64,000 bases of DNA from Xanthobacteraceae bacterium (GCA_028290465.1 JAQGJU010000099.1:1-64000), one strand, 5' to 3'; counted from the first letter of the stretch, positions 35,148 to 46,304 are shown. A program made the numbers and translations. Notes: a model not told the origin generated them from the letters alone.

Positions 35148-35615
35148 CTAGGTCTTACTCGGGACGCTGTCTCTGAGCTTGTCTAGAACCTTCGAACAAG
35201 CTGCCAGTATGGCGTCTTGGTTCGTTTCAGCACCATCATACGTGCTGAGACCCTTCGCCCAGGCGACAATCTCCGGACTGTCGAAATGAATCTTGGTTTT
35301 CAGGTGGCCAAACTCGTTTCTGATTTCGCGTAACAGGTCCGCGTCGTTGTGCGTCACCTCGTCGAGAAGGCCGGCCTCTTCTGCTCTCTTTATCTTAGCA
35401 GCAAGAGTTGCCAACTTGCCGCGCTTGCGAAACGCCCGGTCATCTATCTTCTTTCCATTTTGCAGCATGTGGGTCTTCAAAGCGATTTCTAGAAAACCAT
35501 CTAGAAATGTTCCGAGCCGCAGCATTGTCTCGGCGTGCGTGTCTTGCACCAACTGACTAAAGTCGAGACCGTGCTCCTTCAGAATCTCAACGGCTTCACT
35601 CAAATCTCTCGGCAT
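35148..35615 (-). CDS. MltR/DUF4145-like protein with HEPN-type motif
   Basis: The 155-aa helical protein (LGTFLDGFLEIALKTHMLQN, KLATLAAKIKRAEEAGLLDE, LLREIRNEFGHLKT) resembles MltR-like/DUF4145 proteins. The RNEFGH hexamer fits the R-x4-H signature of HEPN ribonucleases. MltR itself is known as a mannitol operon regulator, but island-borne relatives could be RNase-type effectors; this is inference. The gene is on the same strand as the larger HEPN protein upstream. Confidence 0.6.
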   Translation of the reverse strand: MPRDLSEAVEILKEHGLDFSQLVQDTHAETMLRLGTFLDGFLEIALKTHMLQNGKKIDDRAFRKRGKLATLAAKIKRAEEAGLLDEVTHNDADLLREIRNEFGHLKTKIHFDSPEIVAWAKGLSTYDGAETNQDAILAACSKVLDKLRDSVPSKT

Positions 35616-35774
35616 CTATCCCTCCAATAGCCGCACTTTCTCCCCCTCCTACCCTTGCATTCATTGCCGGCGGGAGCTTAGCAATCGGCGCGATAATCGA
35701 CGGACGCTGACGCTCTGTTTCGACTAGATGGCGCATCCGACGAAGTGTAAAAGGTCAAGGCATTGAGAAGACGT

Positions 35775-36641
35775 CTAAGGTTTTGCCTTTAATCTTGCGC
35801 GCTCATTCTCAATCTCGATCTGTAGCGATTTGGACAAGTGGATATTGTCCTTTACCCATTGCCACAGTTTATCGGCATCTCCAAAGTTCGATCCCCCTTC
35901 CAAAGGATCAAAGAGGCGGCGAACCAAAACGGGATTTTGCGATGACGTAGAGTAGCTAAGGGGCGGGTGATTGTAGTTAGCAGGGGCAAAAGGATAGTTC
36001 CAATCCAAAAGCGCCTTTTGCGCTTCTTCGCTGCGGCTACTTCCCATCGTTCGTTCAAGATTTGCATGTAGGTTGTGCCAAACCTTGTTTTCTTTGCCCC
36101 GAGCCATCCGTTGTCGGCGAGACTCGTTGGGCGAGTTGGTAGCTTCCTCGCTCACAAAACGCACTTCCAATGGCTGGCAAAGAGGTCGAACAGCGAAGAC
36201 CAATTGATCGAACTTCAGGAGGTCTTCCATGTGTTGGACATAGCCGAATATTTGGTATCGGTTATCAGCCTGTCCATTTTGATAGAGACGCTTAACGAAC
36301 CCCTCCGGCGTTTCTGAAAGCCAAAAATCAAGCTCGTATTGTGGCGGCTTCATGAGAGTTGTGGGCAACAACTCGGGAGCAAGCGGGCGAACCGCTGCGT
36401 ACAGCTTCTCAATCTCGTGACCAAAGTTCCTCGAAGAACGTCCGTTAAGTAGCAAGGCGGCCTTCAGGTACTTTTCCAAGGAGTGAACTGCTAACCAGAA
36501 AAAATCGACATTCAAGCCGTTCTGATAACACCAGCGCGCGGCTACGTAATTGTCGTCCGCTGTGTTGATGAAAAGCTCTTGTACGATGGTGTGTTTTTCG
36601 GCGAATTGATCAGGATAGGGCTCTGTCATTTTGGCGTTCAC
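35775..36641 (-). CDS. HEPN-domain protein
   Basis: The 288-aa protein has an N-terminal HEPN-like helical domain (YVAARWCYQNGLNVDFFWLA, HSLEKYLKAALLLNG, then RSSRNFGHEIEKLY). The Arg/His motif RSSRNFGH could be the R-x4-6-H active site. The C-terminal ~150 residues are unrecognised and charged. HEPN proteins act as RNases in toxin-antitoxin and abortive-infection systems. It overlaps the upstream small gene by 4 bp, so the two are coupled. Confidence 0.65.
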   Translation of the reverse strand: MNAKMTEPYPDQFAEKHTIVQELFINTADDNYVAARWCYQNGLNVDFFWLAVHSLEKYLKAALLLNGRSSRNFGHEIEKLYAAVRPLAPELLPTTLMKPPQYELDFWLSETPEGFVKRLYQNGQADNRYQIFGYVQHMEDLLKFDQLVFAVRPLCQPLEVRFVSEEATNSPNESRRQRMARGKENKVWHNLHANLERTMGSSRSEEAQKALLDWNYPFAPANYNHPPLSYSTSSQNPVLVRRLFDPLEGGSNFGDADKLWQWVKDNIHLSKSLQIEIENERARLKAKP

Positions 36642-37000
36642 TTAATGCTGTTGATGCCGTCTGCCATGTCCTGGAGAAATTCCCGTCCTCGTTCATCAAG
36701 GCCGGTATTCGGTCGGGCAATTTCTATGAGGGTGCCCAGGATGTCCTCAAACCAATAGATGTTGTCGCCTCTCGGCATTCCGTGCGCTTGCGAGAGGTAG
36801 CGTATCGCTCGAGTGATAAGGGGAAGGTCGATATCCAGCGGTTCGGATATCCATACTTTAGCGATTTCAGCGAACCTCGAAGCTTGCGCTTGGATCTCAG
36901 CAGCATCAATCGGCTTCTGGACCCACTTCGTGGTCCTCGCCAACTCAAAACAAGCCTCCTCTAGGTCCGCCCGTTCCTTACTTGCTGTCATTGGATTCAT
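36638..37000 (-). CDS. Hypothetical protein coupled to the HEPN gene
   Basis: A 120-aa helical acidic protein, not recognised, whose stop overlaps the HEPN start by 4 bp and whose own start overlaps the preceding gene by 23 bp. This tight packing suggests a three-gene unit. It could be the antitoxin or regulator of the HEPN protein, but no nucleotidyltransferase motif (MNT-type partner) is visible. Confidence 0.6.
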   Translation of the reverse strand: MNPMTASKERADLEEACFELARTTKWVQKPIDAAEIQAQASRFAEIAKVWISEPLDIDLPLITRAIRYLSQAHGMPRGDNIYWFEDILGTLIEIARPNTGLDERGREFLQDMADGINSIK

Positions 37001-37247
37001 CGTATTGATTGAGGAGAGCTCGTAGATCTTCGAGCGTCACACACATCTCGCACAGCTTGCGGTCGCCTTCTCCGTTGTACGTCATGACGTTGAAAAACAC
37101 CGCCGTCCCCTCGTGAATCTTGGTTGCCTTGTTCTCAAACCGCAGCCAGCGGCCGGAGACGATACAAGACACGCTGAACTTACCCCGTTGGTTGAGAATC
37201 CTCTTGTGCGTATGGACTGGGAACTGAACGATTGCGTCGTCTGTCAC
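36978..37247 (-). CDS. Hypothetical small beta-rich protein
   Basis: The 89-aa protein (VHTHKRILNQRGKFSVSCIV, SGRWLRFENKATKIHEGTAV) appears beta-rich and is not recognised. It is first in the three-gene HEPN unit and lies 80 bp from the integrase stop. Confidence 0.55.
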   Translation of the reverse strand: MTDDAIVQFPVHTHKRILNQRGKFSVSCIVSGRWLRFENKATKIHEGTAVFFNVMTYNGEGDRKLCEMCVTLEDLRALLNQYDESNDSK

Positions 37248-37326
37248 GGCAACCTCTCGATCAGAGTTGCATCATCTGTGATTTGTAAGCCGGTTTCTAT
37301 CTGCACCCTCAAATCAAATAACCAAT

Positions 37327-38529
37327 TTAGGGCCGTTGGCCTGCGACCAACTTTACAACCGTCCCGCTCTTACCCGTCACGTGATCGGCCCATCGCTCCA
37401 TCAACGCGCGACGCTGTTCGATGAAATCCGTCCGCCGATAAGCCCGTGTCACTTTGCTGCCGGCAACGTGCTGTAGGACTGTCTCTGCCACTTCGTGCGG
37501 CGCGTCGGTGCATTCTGCGAGCCACACACGCAGCGACGATCGGAAGCCATGTGGACGCGCGTCCAGCCCGGCCCGGCGCATAAACATGCTGAGTGTCATA
37601 TCGCTGACAACGCCCTGGCGCGCGCTAGGGAATAAAAAGCCCCCACGAGCAAGCCGGTGTGCCTGTTCGATCACGGACAGCGCTTCTGTGGACAGCGGCA
37701 CGCGGAAGTCTTCCGTCTGATCTTTCCGTCCTTTCATCGCTGCCGCTGGGATCGTCCACACATCGCTGGCAATCTGATCCTCGCGGCTAAATCGGAGCGG
37801 AGCGGAGCGCACGCCTGTCAGGATCAGGAGGCGCAGAGCGAGGTGCGTCACGCTGCCATCGCTCAGGCTCGCATAGAACGCCGGAACCTCTTGCCATGCC
37901 ATGGCGGGGATTTTATCGGCCTTGCTGTTGCCGGTCCCGATTAGAGCCTTAGCCTTGTCGACAACCTGAGTGTCAACGTCGAGCCCGAGCGCAGCCGCGT
38001 GACGAACGACGAGGTTCAGCCGGTTGAGCGCCTTCCTCATCGTCTCAGGTTTCGTGTCCCGCAGCGGTCGCAGTGTGTCGCGAATATCGACCTGATCGAG
38101 GCTGGCGACCGGAACCTTTCCGAGCTTCGGAAGGACGTGCAACGTCAGCGGCGAGAACCACCGGCCCGCCGTGCCGTCGCCCTTAAGCCGCGCCTTGTAG
38201 CCTTCGAAGAAATCGTCGGCGACGTCTTTCAACATATGCAGGTTGCGGGCAGCCTCGCGCTTGATCCGCTCTCGCTCTTTGATCGGATCATGGCCGGCCC
38301 GCACAGCGGCGCGCCATTTATCCGCAGCCTCACGAGCTTCTTTCAAGCCAACGTCAGCGATCGAGCCGAGGCCCATGTGGCGCAAGCGGCCATGTACGGC
38401 CAAGCGCAACACCCAACTTCCGGCATCCTTGCTGCCCTTGAACAGCCATAGCCCGCCGCCGTCGCCATACTTGCCAGCAGGCGCCTGCCTCACCATCACC
38501 GCCGACAGTTTGCCTCGTCCGTTCACCAT
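37327..38529 (-). CDS. int: P4-type tyrosine integrase
   Basis: The 400-aa protein has an N-terminal DUF4102-type arm domain (YGDGGGLWLF, LGSIADVGLKEAREAAD) and a catalytic domain with the first Arg in LTGVRSAPLRF, HGFRSSLRVW (His/Arg), the second His in VLQHVAGSKV, and the Tyr nucleophile in RAYRRTDF. These are the tyrosine recombinase active-site residues. It lies 156 bp from attR and reads away from it. It should catalyse integration of this island at tRNA-Phe. Confidence 0.95.
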   Translation of the reverse strand: MVNGRGKLSAVMVRQAPAGKYGDGGGLWLFKGSKDAGSWVLRLAVHGRLRHMGLGSIADVGLKEAREAADKWRAAVRAGHDPIKERERIKREAARNLHMLKDVADDFFEGYKARLKGDGTAGRWFSPLTLHVLPKLGKVPVASLDQVDIRDTLRPLRDTKPETMRKALNRLNLVVRHAAALGLDVDTQVVDKAKALIGTGNSKADKIPAMAWQEVPAFYASLSDGSVTHLALRLLILTGVRSAPLRFSREDQIASDVWTIPAAAMKGRKDQTEDFRVPLSTEALSVIEQAHRLARGGFLFPSARQGVVSDMTLSMFMRRAGLDARPHGFRSSLRVWLAECTDAPHEVAETVLQHVAGSKVTRAYRRTDFIEQRRALMERWADHVTGKSGTVVKLVAGQRP

Positions 38530-38685
38530 TACACACCTCTTTCCACACTCAAGATTTAGATGGAATGAGAGCGAGTGACAATCGGTGTCTGCCCTGATAT
38601 CGAATTATCTATTCAGATCAATGGCAACGAAGCGGCACGATTGCTGGTGAGACTAGATGATGGGTCGCGATATTGGAGTTAGATG

Positions 38686-38703
38686 CCGCCCCTGGGCACC
38701 ATT
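38686..38703. repeat. attR: island right boundary
   Basis: This is the exact copy of the tRNA-Phe 3' end (ccgcccctgggcaccatt). The tRNA body is not present here, so only the terminal segment was duplicated. Sequence to the right is older chromosome or an earlier insertion. Confidence 0.9.
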
Positions 38704-38787
38704 ACTTTGAAAAACCTTTTCGGTTCAAGAAGTTAAGCCCATTCAACGTGTTGCGCTTGCCCGACTGTGCCACAGGGGTGTGCAACA

Positions 38788-39487
38788 ATGTTGTTTCGGC
38801 TGGTCCGTTCAGTGAAGCGTTCAGGTTCTCGCAATCGCCAATTTGCCCGACGCATTCCCGCTGATGTGCGGAGCCTTGCGGTCGGCCTGAAGCTATCCGT
38901 CACCTGTCGGTGAAGATGTGCGCCGCGTGGCCAGTTCGGATCGCGTCGACTCCATCAGGTGTCGCTCGGCACGGAGTGAGCCTCACCCACAGGCAAGCGA
39001 CAGCTCTGGCCGGCGAGCTCTATCGAACGTGGGCGGTCGGTGAGGAGCGCGAGCGCACAATCTCGATGGAGCATGTGCCGGGCGTCGGTTGGCAGAAAGT
39101 CGAAGCCGTGTCGTTTCAGACAGAGGAGTGGGAGCCGCCACCCGACACTGGGAGGAGGTTGGCAGCACAGGCGAAGCAAGCGACCTTGAGGAACCCTTGG
39201 GGGCGATTGTCGACCGGCTGCTGTTGGCCAAGGGCATCGGGACTGTGGATGCCGCATCGCGGAGCATGCTGCTCTTGGCATTCTGGCAAGCGCTGCGGAA
39301 CGGGTTCGCCAGTCGTGCGGAATGCCGAAGGGGACTATTCGCCCGATCCGAACGCGAAACGTTTCCCGAGTGGAAGGCTCCAGCGGCTGAAGCGAAATCG
39401 GCCACTCCTAAAGTTTCCTTGAAGGGCCTCGTTGCTCATGGGTGGGTTGAGGCAAAGGCGACAGGCCGAAAGCCCCAGTACCTATGA
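38788..39487 (+). pseudogene. Broken DUF6538-type tyrosine integrase
   Basis: An ATG at 38788 begins an integrase-like N-terminus (SRNRQFARRIPADVRSLAVG) that hits a TGA at about 38911. Homology continues in another frame (VSLTHRQATALAGELYRTWA, about 38974) and again in a third (39190-39487, GIGTVDAASRSMLLLAFW). The catalytic domain is missing. It directly abuts attR and is probably the relic of an earlier element at the same tRNA. Confidence 0.7.
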
Positions 39488-39503
39488 GAGCTACAGCAAC
39501 GCT

Positions 39504-39905
39504 ATGGCGGGCTTCGTACTCTTCACGTGGCCCTCGCGCGCCGAAGTGAAACTGCGCGCCTAGAATTACGACAAAGAGAGCGCAAACTACTCACGGGACG
39601 CTCTTGAGCATCTGCTGGATACGCTATCGGCCAATCCGAGTGTGAAGGAGATCAATATCCTGGCCCACTCAATGGGCAACTGGATTTGCTGCGTCCGTTT
39701 GCGAGCCAATTCGCCTCGGCTTGTGGATCGAATAGCGCGTGAGGAGCATCTCTTCGGGATTGCCGGAACGGAGATGTTGGACAACTGCGCGGCTGCCAAG
39801 TCCGCCTGCGAACACATCAACTATTTTGTCCTTGTCACCCTGCGGCGGCGGAGAACCATGCTCCGTCCGCCTCATCCATCGACAGCTCAGAGCGAGTCAA
39901 GATAA
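39504..39905 (+). pseudogene. Broken DUF900-type alpha/beta hydrolase
   Basis: One frame reads AGFVLFTWPSRAEVKLRA, then a TAG at 39561, then NYDKESANYSRDALEHLL and ILAHSMGNW, which holds the nucleophile-elbow serine. This pattern matches DUF900 esterase-like proteins. The in-frame stop and loss of both ends show it is not functional. Confidence 0.7.
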
Positions 39906-40094
39906 TGCGATGCATAATCTTTAACCCGCTCCATGCGCTCCGTAAGCCGGCCGCCGTCCCGTCAATAATTTTTGGGAACAGATGGGACGGAGGAACGTTT
40001 GGAGACATGCGATCACGAGCCCTTTATGTGAATTGATGCACGTGGGCCAGGGTTCCATTACGTCGCCAGCGACGGGCGAAGATCGGCAGAGCTT

Positions 40095-40847
40095 ATGCAT
40101 GACATAATGCATAGTGGCCTTGCGAGCACGAAACGTAAAGCGTGCAACTGGAACGTCCGACCTATTGTTTCGGAAGCCAGACCAGTAGTTGACTCGATGT
40201 ACGGCTTGTCGCCGGCCGTGGACTCCACGCGTAGAATTTCCTCCTTCCGGCGCGATCAAGAAATTTCTGCAAGATTTGATACGGCAGAACATTGGTACTG
40301 CGTCATGTCGGGTTCTGCACGAAAGTGTGCGCTCATGGCAGACGGGCGGCGTCTCATCATCGATTTTCTGTTGCCGGGCGACTTTTTTGGTTTCGGTGCC
40401 CGGCATGAAGAGTTTTTCGCGGCCGAAGCAATTGCCGGCGGGACCGTCGTGGCACGTTACCCGCGTCGTTCCCTGGAGACGGCCGCGGATGCTAACCCGC
40501 GGATTGGGCGGGAAATTCGCGAGATCACATGCGACGCAATTTCGCGTTCGCAAGCTCGGCTGTTGATCCTCGGGCGCGTTACCGCGCTTGAAAAGGTCGG
40601 CGCGTTTCTGATCGAGATGGCCGATCGCTCGTTCGACCGCACCGACCAGACCGTCGTTCTTCCGATGTCGCGCTACGATGTCGCTGACTATCTTGCGGTT
40701 TCGGTCGAGACCGTAAGCCGGGCGTTGACAGATTTCAAGAAATGCGGCGCGATACGATGTGTGACGACCCGCCGGATTAAAATTCTGGACCGGAGCGCAC
40801 TCAAGAATGGAACTTGCGGCGGTCGGGTGAGACTTCGAGTTTGTTGA
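40095..40847 (+). CDS. Crp/Fnr-family transcription regulator (FixK-like)
   Basis: The 250-aa protein has a cyclic-nucleotide-binding-like barrel (SGSARKCALMADGRRLIIDF, LLPGDFFGFG) and a C-terminal Crp-type helix-turn-helix: MSRYDVADYLAVSVETVSRA. The N-terminus lacks the cysteine cluster of oxygen-sensing Fnr, so it is closer to FixK/NnrR types. ATG 40095 lies inside an ATGCAT-N6-ATGCAT repeat, and the ATG at 40200 is an alternative. It may control the downstream stress locus, as such regulators respond to low oxygen or nitric oxide; this is inference. Confidence 0.88.
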   Translation: MHDIMHSGLASTKRKACNWNVRPIVSEARPVVDSMYGLSPAVDSTRRISSFRRDQEISARFDTAEHWYCVMSGSARKCALMADGRRLIIDFLLPGDFFGFGARHEEFFAAEAIAGGTVVARYPRRSLETAADANPRIGREIREITCDAISRSQARLLILGRVTALEKVGAFLIEMADRSFDRTDQTVVLPMSRYDVADYLAVSVETVSRALTDFKKCGAIRCVTTRRIKILDRSALKNGTCGGRVRLRVC

Positions 40848-40901
40848 ATTTTTGGCAGGACGGCTGACCAGGACGGCTGAAACGAGTAAGAGCTGGGAGC
40901 C

Positions 40902-41006
40902 GGGAACGCCTGCTCGCGCGGCGGCGAGCCCTTCGGCTTCAGTCTCCGCCATGCGTTCGATGTGGCCGAAACTCGAATAGTTGAGCACCAATACCTTTGC
41001 GATCCC
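40902..41006 (-). pseudogene. WrbA N-terminal fragment
   Basis: The minus strand reads IAKVLVLNYSSFGHIERMA and then EAEGLAAARAGVPGS, which is the flavodoxin-like FMN-binding start of WrbA quinone oxidoreductases. It continues for about 30 residues before similarity ends, so this is a scrap. The rest of 40848-41395 holds no gene that I can support. Confidence 0.6.
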
Positions 41007-41395
41007 CGCTCCGGCGTTGAGCGGCGTGGCGTAGGAGCAGCGGCAAGCGGCGAGTTATCAGGGCCACTCATGAGGCGGTCGCTTATAGATCGATTTTTTT
41101 GTGTCGGCATCGCTGATCGTCAATAATTCCGGAATGCGCGCATTTTTCCATTCGGATCAAAGCCAATCCCATTCAAGGCGATCCATTCAAGGCGAGGCTG
41201 ATCGGTTCATTGGGGCGTCCTGCTCTTGCGCCTCACCGATCATTGAGTTGCCGTGCAATTGATGACCGTCAAGGCGCACGGCTTTCAGTTTCGGATAGGT
41301 TTCAGCCGACGAGAGCGCCACAGAGCGCCTTTTTGCATAGATCGCGCCTAGAGATCGCGCCTTCTGTCAAAGTCGACGAAGAAGAGGAGAGGACC

Positions 41396-42031
41396 GTGAG
41401 CACAACAGACACTGCCCGAGCCGGGACATCGAACATATCAGATGCAAAGACCCGCGGCCCGAACGCGATGTTGGCCGGGAACTGGTGGCTGGTGGCGCTT
41501 CGCGGTGTGTTGGCGATCTTGATTGGCGTGATTGCATTCGCGGCCCCCGCGGCCACCATGCTGTCTTTGGTTCTGTTGTTTTCGGCCTACATGTTCGTCG
41601 ACGGTGTGTTTGCCGTCATGGCGGCGGTGCGAGCATCCCGCAGCGGAGAACGCTGGGGATTGCTGACGCTGCAAGGCATCGTCAGCATCGTCGCTGGTGT
41701 GGTTGCGGTCCTTTGGCCAGGGTTGACGGTTATCGCCTACGTCCTGCTGGTGGCTGCCTGGGCCATTGTGACGGGCGTCCTCATGTTCGCTGCTGCGTTC
41801 CGGCTCAATTTTGAGCATGGGCGCTGGTGGCTTTTGCTCGGTGGCGTCGCGTCCGTGGTCTATGGCGTGTTGCTGATCGCCGCCCCGTTGCTGGGCGCCC
41901 TGGTGCTTACCTGGTGGTTCGGCGCCTATGCGCTCGTATTCGGAGTCATGTTGCTTGTCCTGGCGTTCCGGCTGAGAGCGCAACGCGACGCGCACCCGAG
42001 CGTCACCAGCGTCGCGTCGAGCGCGGCCTAA
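41396..42031 (+). CDS. hdeD: HdeD-family acid-stress membrane protein
   Basis: The 211-aa protein has six hydrophobic segments arranged in three pairs, starting NWWLVALRGVLAILIGVIAF, typical of HdeD/DUF308. HdeD is linked to acid resistance at high cell density in E. coli and is one of the genes in transmissible stress-tolerance loci. I chose GTG 41396 because GAGGAGAGG lies just upstream and six-segment homology starts soon after; the frame is open to 41210. It opens the long plus-strand stress cluster. Confidence 0.88.
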   Translation: MSTTDTARAGTSNISDAKTRGPNAMLAGNWWLVALRGVLAILIGVIAFAAPAATMLSLVLLFSAYMFVDGVFAVMAAVRASRSGERWGLLTLQGIVSIVAGVVAVLWPGLTVIAYVLLVAAWAIVTGVLMFAAAFRLNFEHGRWWLLLGGVASVVYGVLLIAAPLLGALVLTWWFGAYALVFGVMLLVLAFRLRAQRDAHPSVTSVASSAA

Positions 42032-42237
42032 CATGGAACAAAAAACGCCAACCCCCACGAGATCAAGCCGAAACGCCGCGAGCGGTGACCCGGGCCGGCT
42101 TGCACCGTTCCGACAGCGCTGCGGTGCGAGCCCAGGAGGAAAAGCTCGACGAGAGCTTGATCGAAACATTTCCGGCGAGTGATCCACCAAGTTGGATAGC
42201 AACTGGACGCATCGGCCCCCCTGAGCGCGAAATCCCA

Positions 42238-42750
42238 ATGAAATCGCGTGGAAGCAAACGAACGGTTCAGTTCCTCGGTCCCGGCGCGGCTGCGCCTGAT
42301 TTTACGCTGCCCGTCACGCCCGACCAGAACCTGTCCCTTAGCGACCTCAAGGGAAAGCCGGTCATTCTGGCGTTCTATCCTGCGGATTGGAGCCCGGTCT
42401 GTGGCGATCAGATGACTGTTTATAATGAGGTTCTCTCCGAATTCCATAAGCACGACGCGGAGCTCTTGGGCCTGTCGGTAGATGGAGTGTGGTGTCATCA
42501 GGCCTTTGCGAAAGACCGCCGCCTGCACTTTCCGTTGCTCGCGGACTTCGAACCGAAAGGCGAGGTGGCCAGGAAATACGGCGCATACCGAAATCGGGAG
42601 GGCGTCAGCGAGCGGGCACTTTTCGTGATCGACCGGCGCGGGGTGATCTTCTGGAGCTATCTTTCTCCAATCGCGGTCAACCCTGGTGCCGACGGCATCC
42701 TCGACGCGTTGGAGAGGATGTCGAATCGCGTTGGAGGGGCAGTCGAATGA
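42238..42750 (+). CDS. Peroxiredoxin (AhpC/TSA-like) protein
   Basis: The 170-aa thioredoxin-fold protein has APDFTLPVTPDQNLSLSDL, FYPADWSPVCGDQMTVYNE with the peroxidatic Cys, and ALFVIDRRGVIFWSY. The single active-site Cys in SPVC suggests an AhpC/TSA-type enzyme that reduces peroxides. The frame is open upstream with no stop and contains LDESLIETFPASDPPS (42145-42192), a motif usually found in a separate small stress protein. A start at GTG 42085 or TTG 42100 would fuse it to the enzyme. I set the start at the ATG before the redoxin domain. The stop overlaps the next frame by ATGA. Confidence 0.8.
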   Translation: MKSRGSKRTVQFLGPGAAAPDFTLPVTPDQNLSLSDLKGKPVILAFYPADWSPVCGDQMTVYNEVLSEFHKHDAELLGLSVDGVWCHQAFAKDRRLHFPLLADFEPKGEVARKYGAYRNREGVSERALFVIDRRGVIFWSYLSPIAVNPGADGILDALERMSNRVGGAVE

Positions 42751-42761
42751 GGAGAGAGCCA

Positions 42762-43295
42762 ATGCTTCGCGTTCCAGTCACGCCGCATGACCATATTGCG
42801 GGCTCGCAAAACGCACCCGTCACGTTGGTCGAATACGGCGACTACGAGTGTCCGGCATGCGGTTTGGCATATCCGAATGTGCTGCGCGTGCAGGCATACT
42901 TTGATGAAAGACTGCGGTTCGTGTTCCGTCATTTCCCTCTGCAGCAGATCCATCCCAACGCCGAACCGGCAGCCGAATGCGCCGAGTTCGCCGGCGCGCA
43001 TGACCGCTTCTGGGAAATGCATGAGGGCCTGTACGAAAATCAGGACCGCTTGGGGCTACCGCTATTCTTGACCCTGGCGGGGCTATTGGAACTGCCTCAG
43101 GCCGATCTGCGCAACGCGCTCGCGAGCGGCCAATACGAGCCAAAGGTGCGAGCGGACTTCGTCAGCGGCGTGCGCAGCGGGGTGAACGGTACGCCGACTT
43201 TCTTCGTCAATGGCCACCGCCATGATGGATCCTTTTCGTTCGAGGAGCTCGCGGCCGCAATTTCCGTGCGTTTGCGTGTGACCGCACCGCTCTAG
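42762..43295 (+). CDS. DsbA/thioredoxin-like oxidoreductase
   Basis: The 177-aa protein has VTLVEYGDYECPACGLAYP, a C-x-x-C active site in DsbA-like context, a helical insert, and the cis-Pro motif NGTPTFFVNGHRHDG. The fold is DsbA-like (thioredoxin_4 type). No signal peptide is visible, so it may act in the cytoplasm. It is 11 bp after the peroxiredoxin stop and is probably cotranscribed. ATG 42762 has GGAGAG upstream. Confidence 0.85.
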   Translation: MLRVPVTPHDHIAGSQNAPVTLVEYGDYECPACGLAYPNVLRVQAYFDERLRFVFRHFPLQQIHPNAEPAAECAEFAGAHDRFWEMHEGLYENQDRLGLPLFLTLAGLLELPQADLRNALASGQYEPKVRADFVSGVRSGVNGTPTFFVNGHRHDGSFSFEELAAAISVRLRVTAPL

Positions 43296-43397
43296 GTTGC
43301 TTACTTAGTTGTTGGATGCGGGGCACGGGTCCTGTGAACCCGTAGCGCCTCCCGCGTCAACTTCTGGACGTTTCGGGCCGCGCGGCGGTCTCGGTTT

Positions 43398-43817
43398 ATG
43401 AGCGAGCCTATGACGGCAGTAGATCCGCGAAGCTGGATGTGGGCCGAAGCCTGCGCGGTGATAGAGCGGGCGGACCGGCTGCATCGCCAATTCTTCCGGC
43501 CAGGTTTTGTGTCGGTACAGCCGGCGAATTGGGAGCCGCCTGTCGACATGTTCGAAACCGAAGCAGGATTGCTGATCGTCGTGGCACTTCCAGGCGTGGA
43601 GCCATCCGACACCGAGATTTCGATCGAGCGGGACATTCTACGCATCGCTGGATTTCGGCGGCTCCCCCCTGTCATGAGACGCGGGGCCATTTACCGCCTG
43701 GAGATTCCGCACGGGCGCTTTGAGCGCAGCATTCGGCTGCCCGCCGGAGGTTTTGATGTTGAACGGTCGGCACTCGCGAATGGCTGCCTCTTTCTCAGTC
43801 TCGCGAAGCTGCGCTGA
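43398..43817 (+). CDS. Hsp20/alpha-crystallin family chaperone (1)
   Basis: The 139-aa protein has the alpha-crystallin domain at ~45-130 (ANWEPPVDMFETEAGLLIVV, ALPGV, IYRLEIPHGRFERSIRLP). It lacks the usual C-terminal IXI motif, so its oligomer may differ from typical IbpA. Small heat-shock proteins hold unfolded proteins for DnaK/ClpB. It is 18 bp before Lon. Confidence 0.85.
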   Translation: MSEPMTAVDPRSWMWAEACAVIERADRLHRQFFRPGFVSVQPANWEPPVDMFETEAGLLIVVALPGVEPSDTEISIERDILRIAGFRRLPPVMRRGAIYRLEIPHGRFERSIRLPAGGFDVERSALANGCLFLSLAKLR

Positions 43818-43835
43818 TCTTGGGTGACACGCATC

Positions 43836-46271
<2,436 letters not shown>

Positions 46272-46278
46272 AGTTTTT

Positions 46279-46304
46279 GAAAAATTGACAGCCGTCATGG
46301 CAGG
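46279..46304. promoter_or_regulatory. 26-bp conserved element, copy 1
   Basis: The stretch gaaaaattga-NN-gccgtcatggc-N-gg upstream of the PRC-barrel gene recurs at 48173-48198 upstream of the BON gene, with 23 of 26 bases identical. Both copies lie about 110-130 bp upstream of a start codon in the same direction. TTGACA within copy 1 could be a -35 box. It may be a shared promoter or regulator site. Confidence 0.55.

Larger units (their letters stand above)
4535..38685. mobile_element. tRNA-Phe genomic island, satellite-like, loaded with defence genes
   Basis: The segment between the two copies of the tRNA-Phe 3' end is about 34.2 kb. Its right end carries a tyrosine integrase (37327-38529), an AlpA-like regulator, and a Toprim/helicase replication protein. 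A terminase small subunit sits at 12571-13104, with no capsid, portal or large terminase gene. Integrase, alpA and primase near one end plus a lone TerS is the pattern of Gram-negative phage-inducible chromosomal islands, although the size is well above the usual 10-15 kb. The cargo is dominated by nucleases, STAND NTPases and TIR, SLOG and HEPN proteins. Confidence 0.88.

Noticed and set aside
39921-40991. 356-aa minus-strand frame over the Crp/Fnr gene
   Set aside because: Only its first ~30 residues (the WrbA scrap) are meaningful; the rest is antisense to the regulator.
41438-42238. 266-aa minus-strand frame
   Set aside because: It is antisense to the HdeD gene, with His/Gln/Asp-rich shadow composition.
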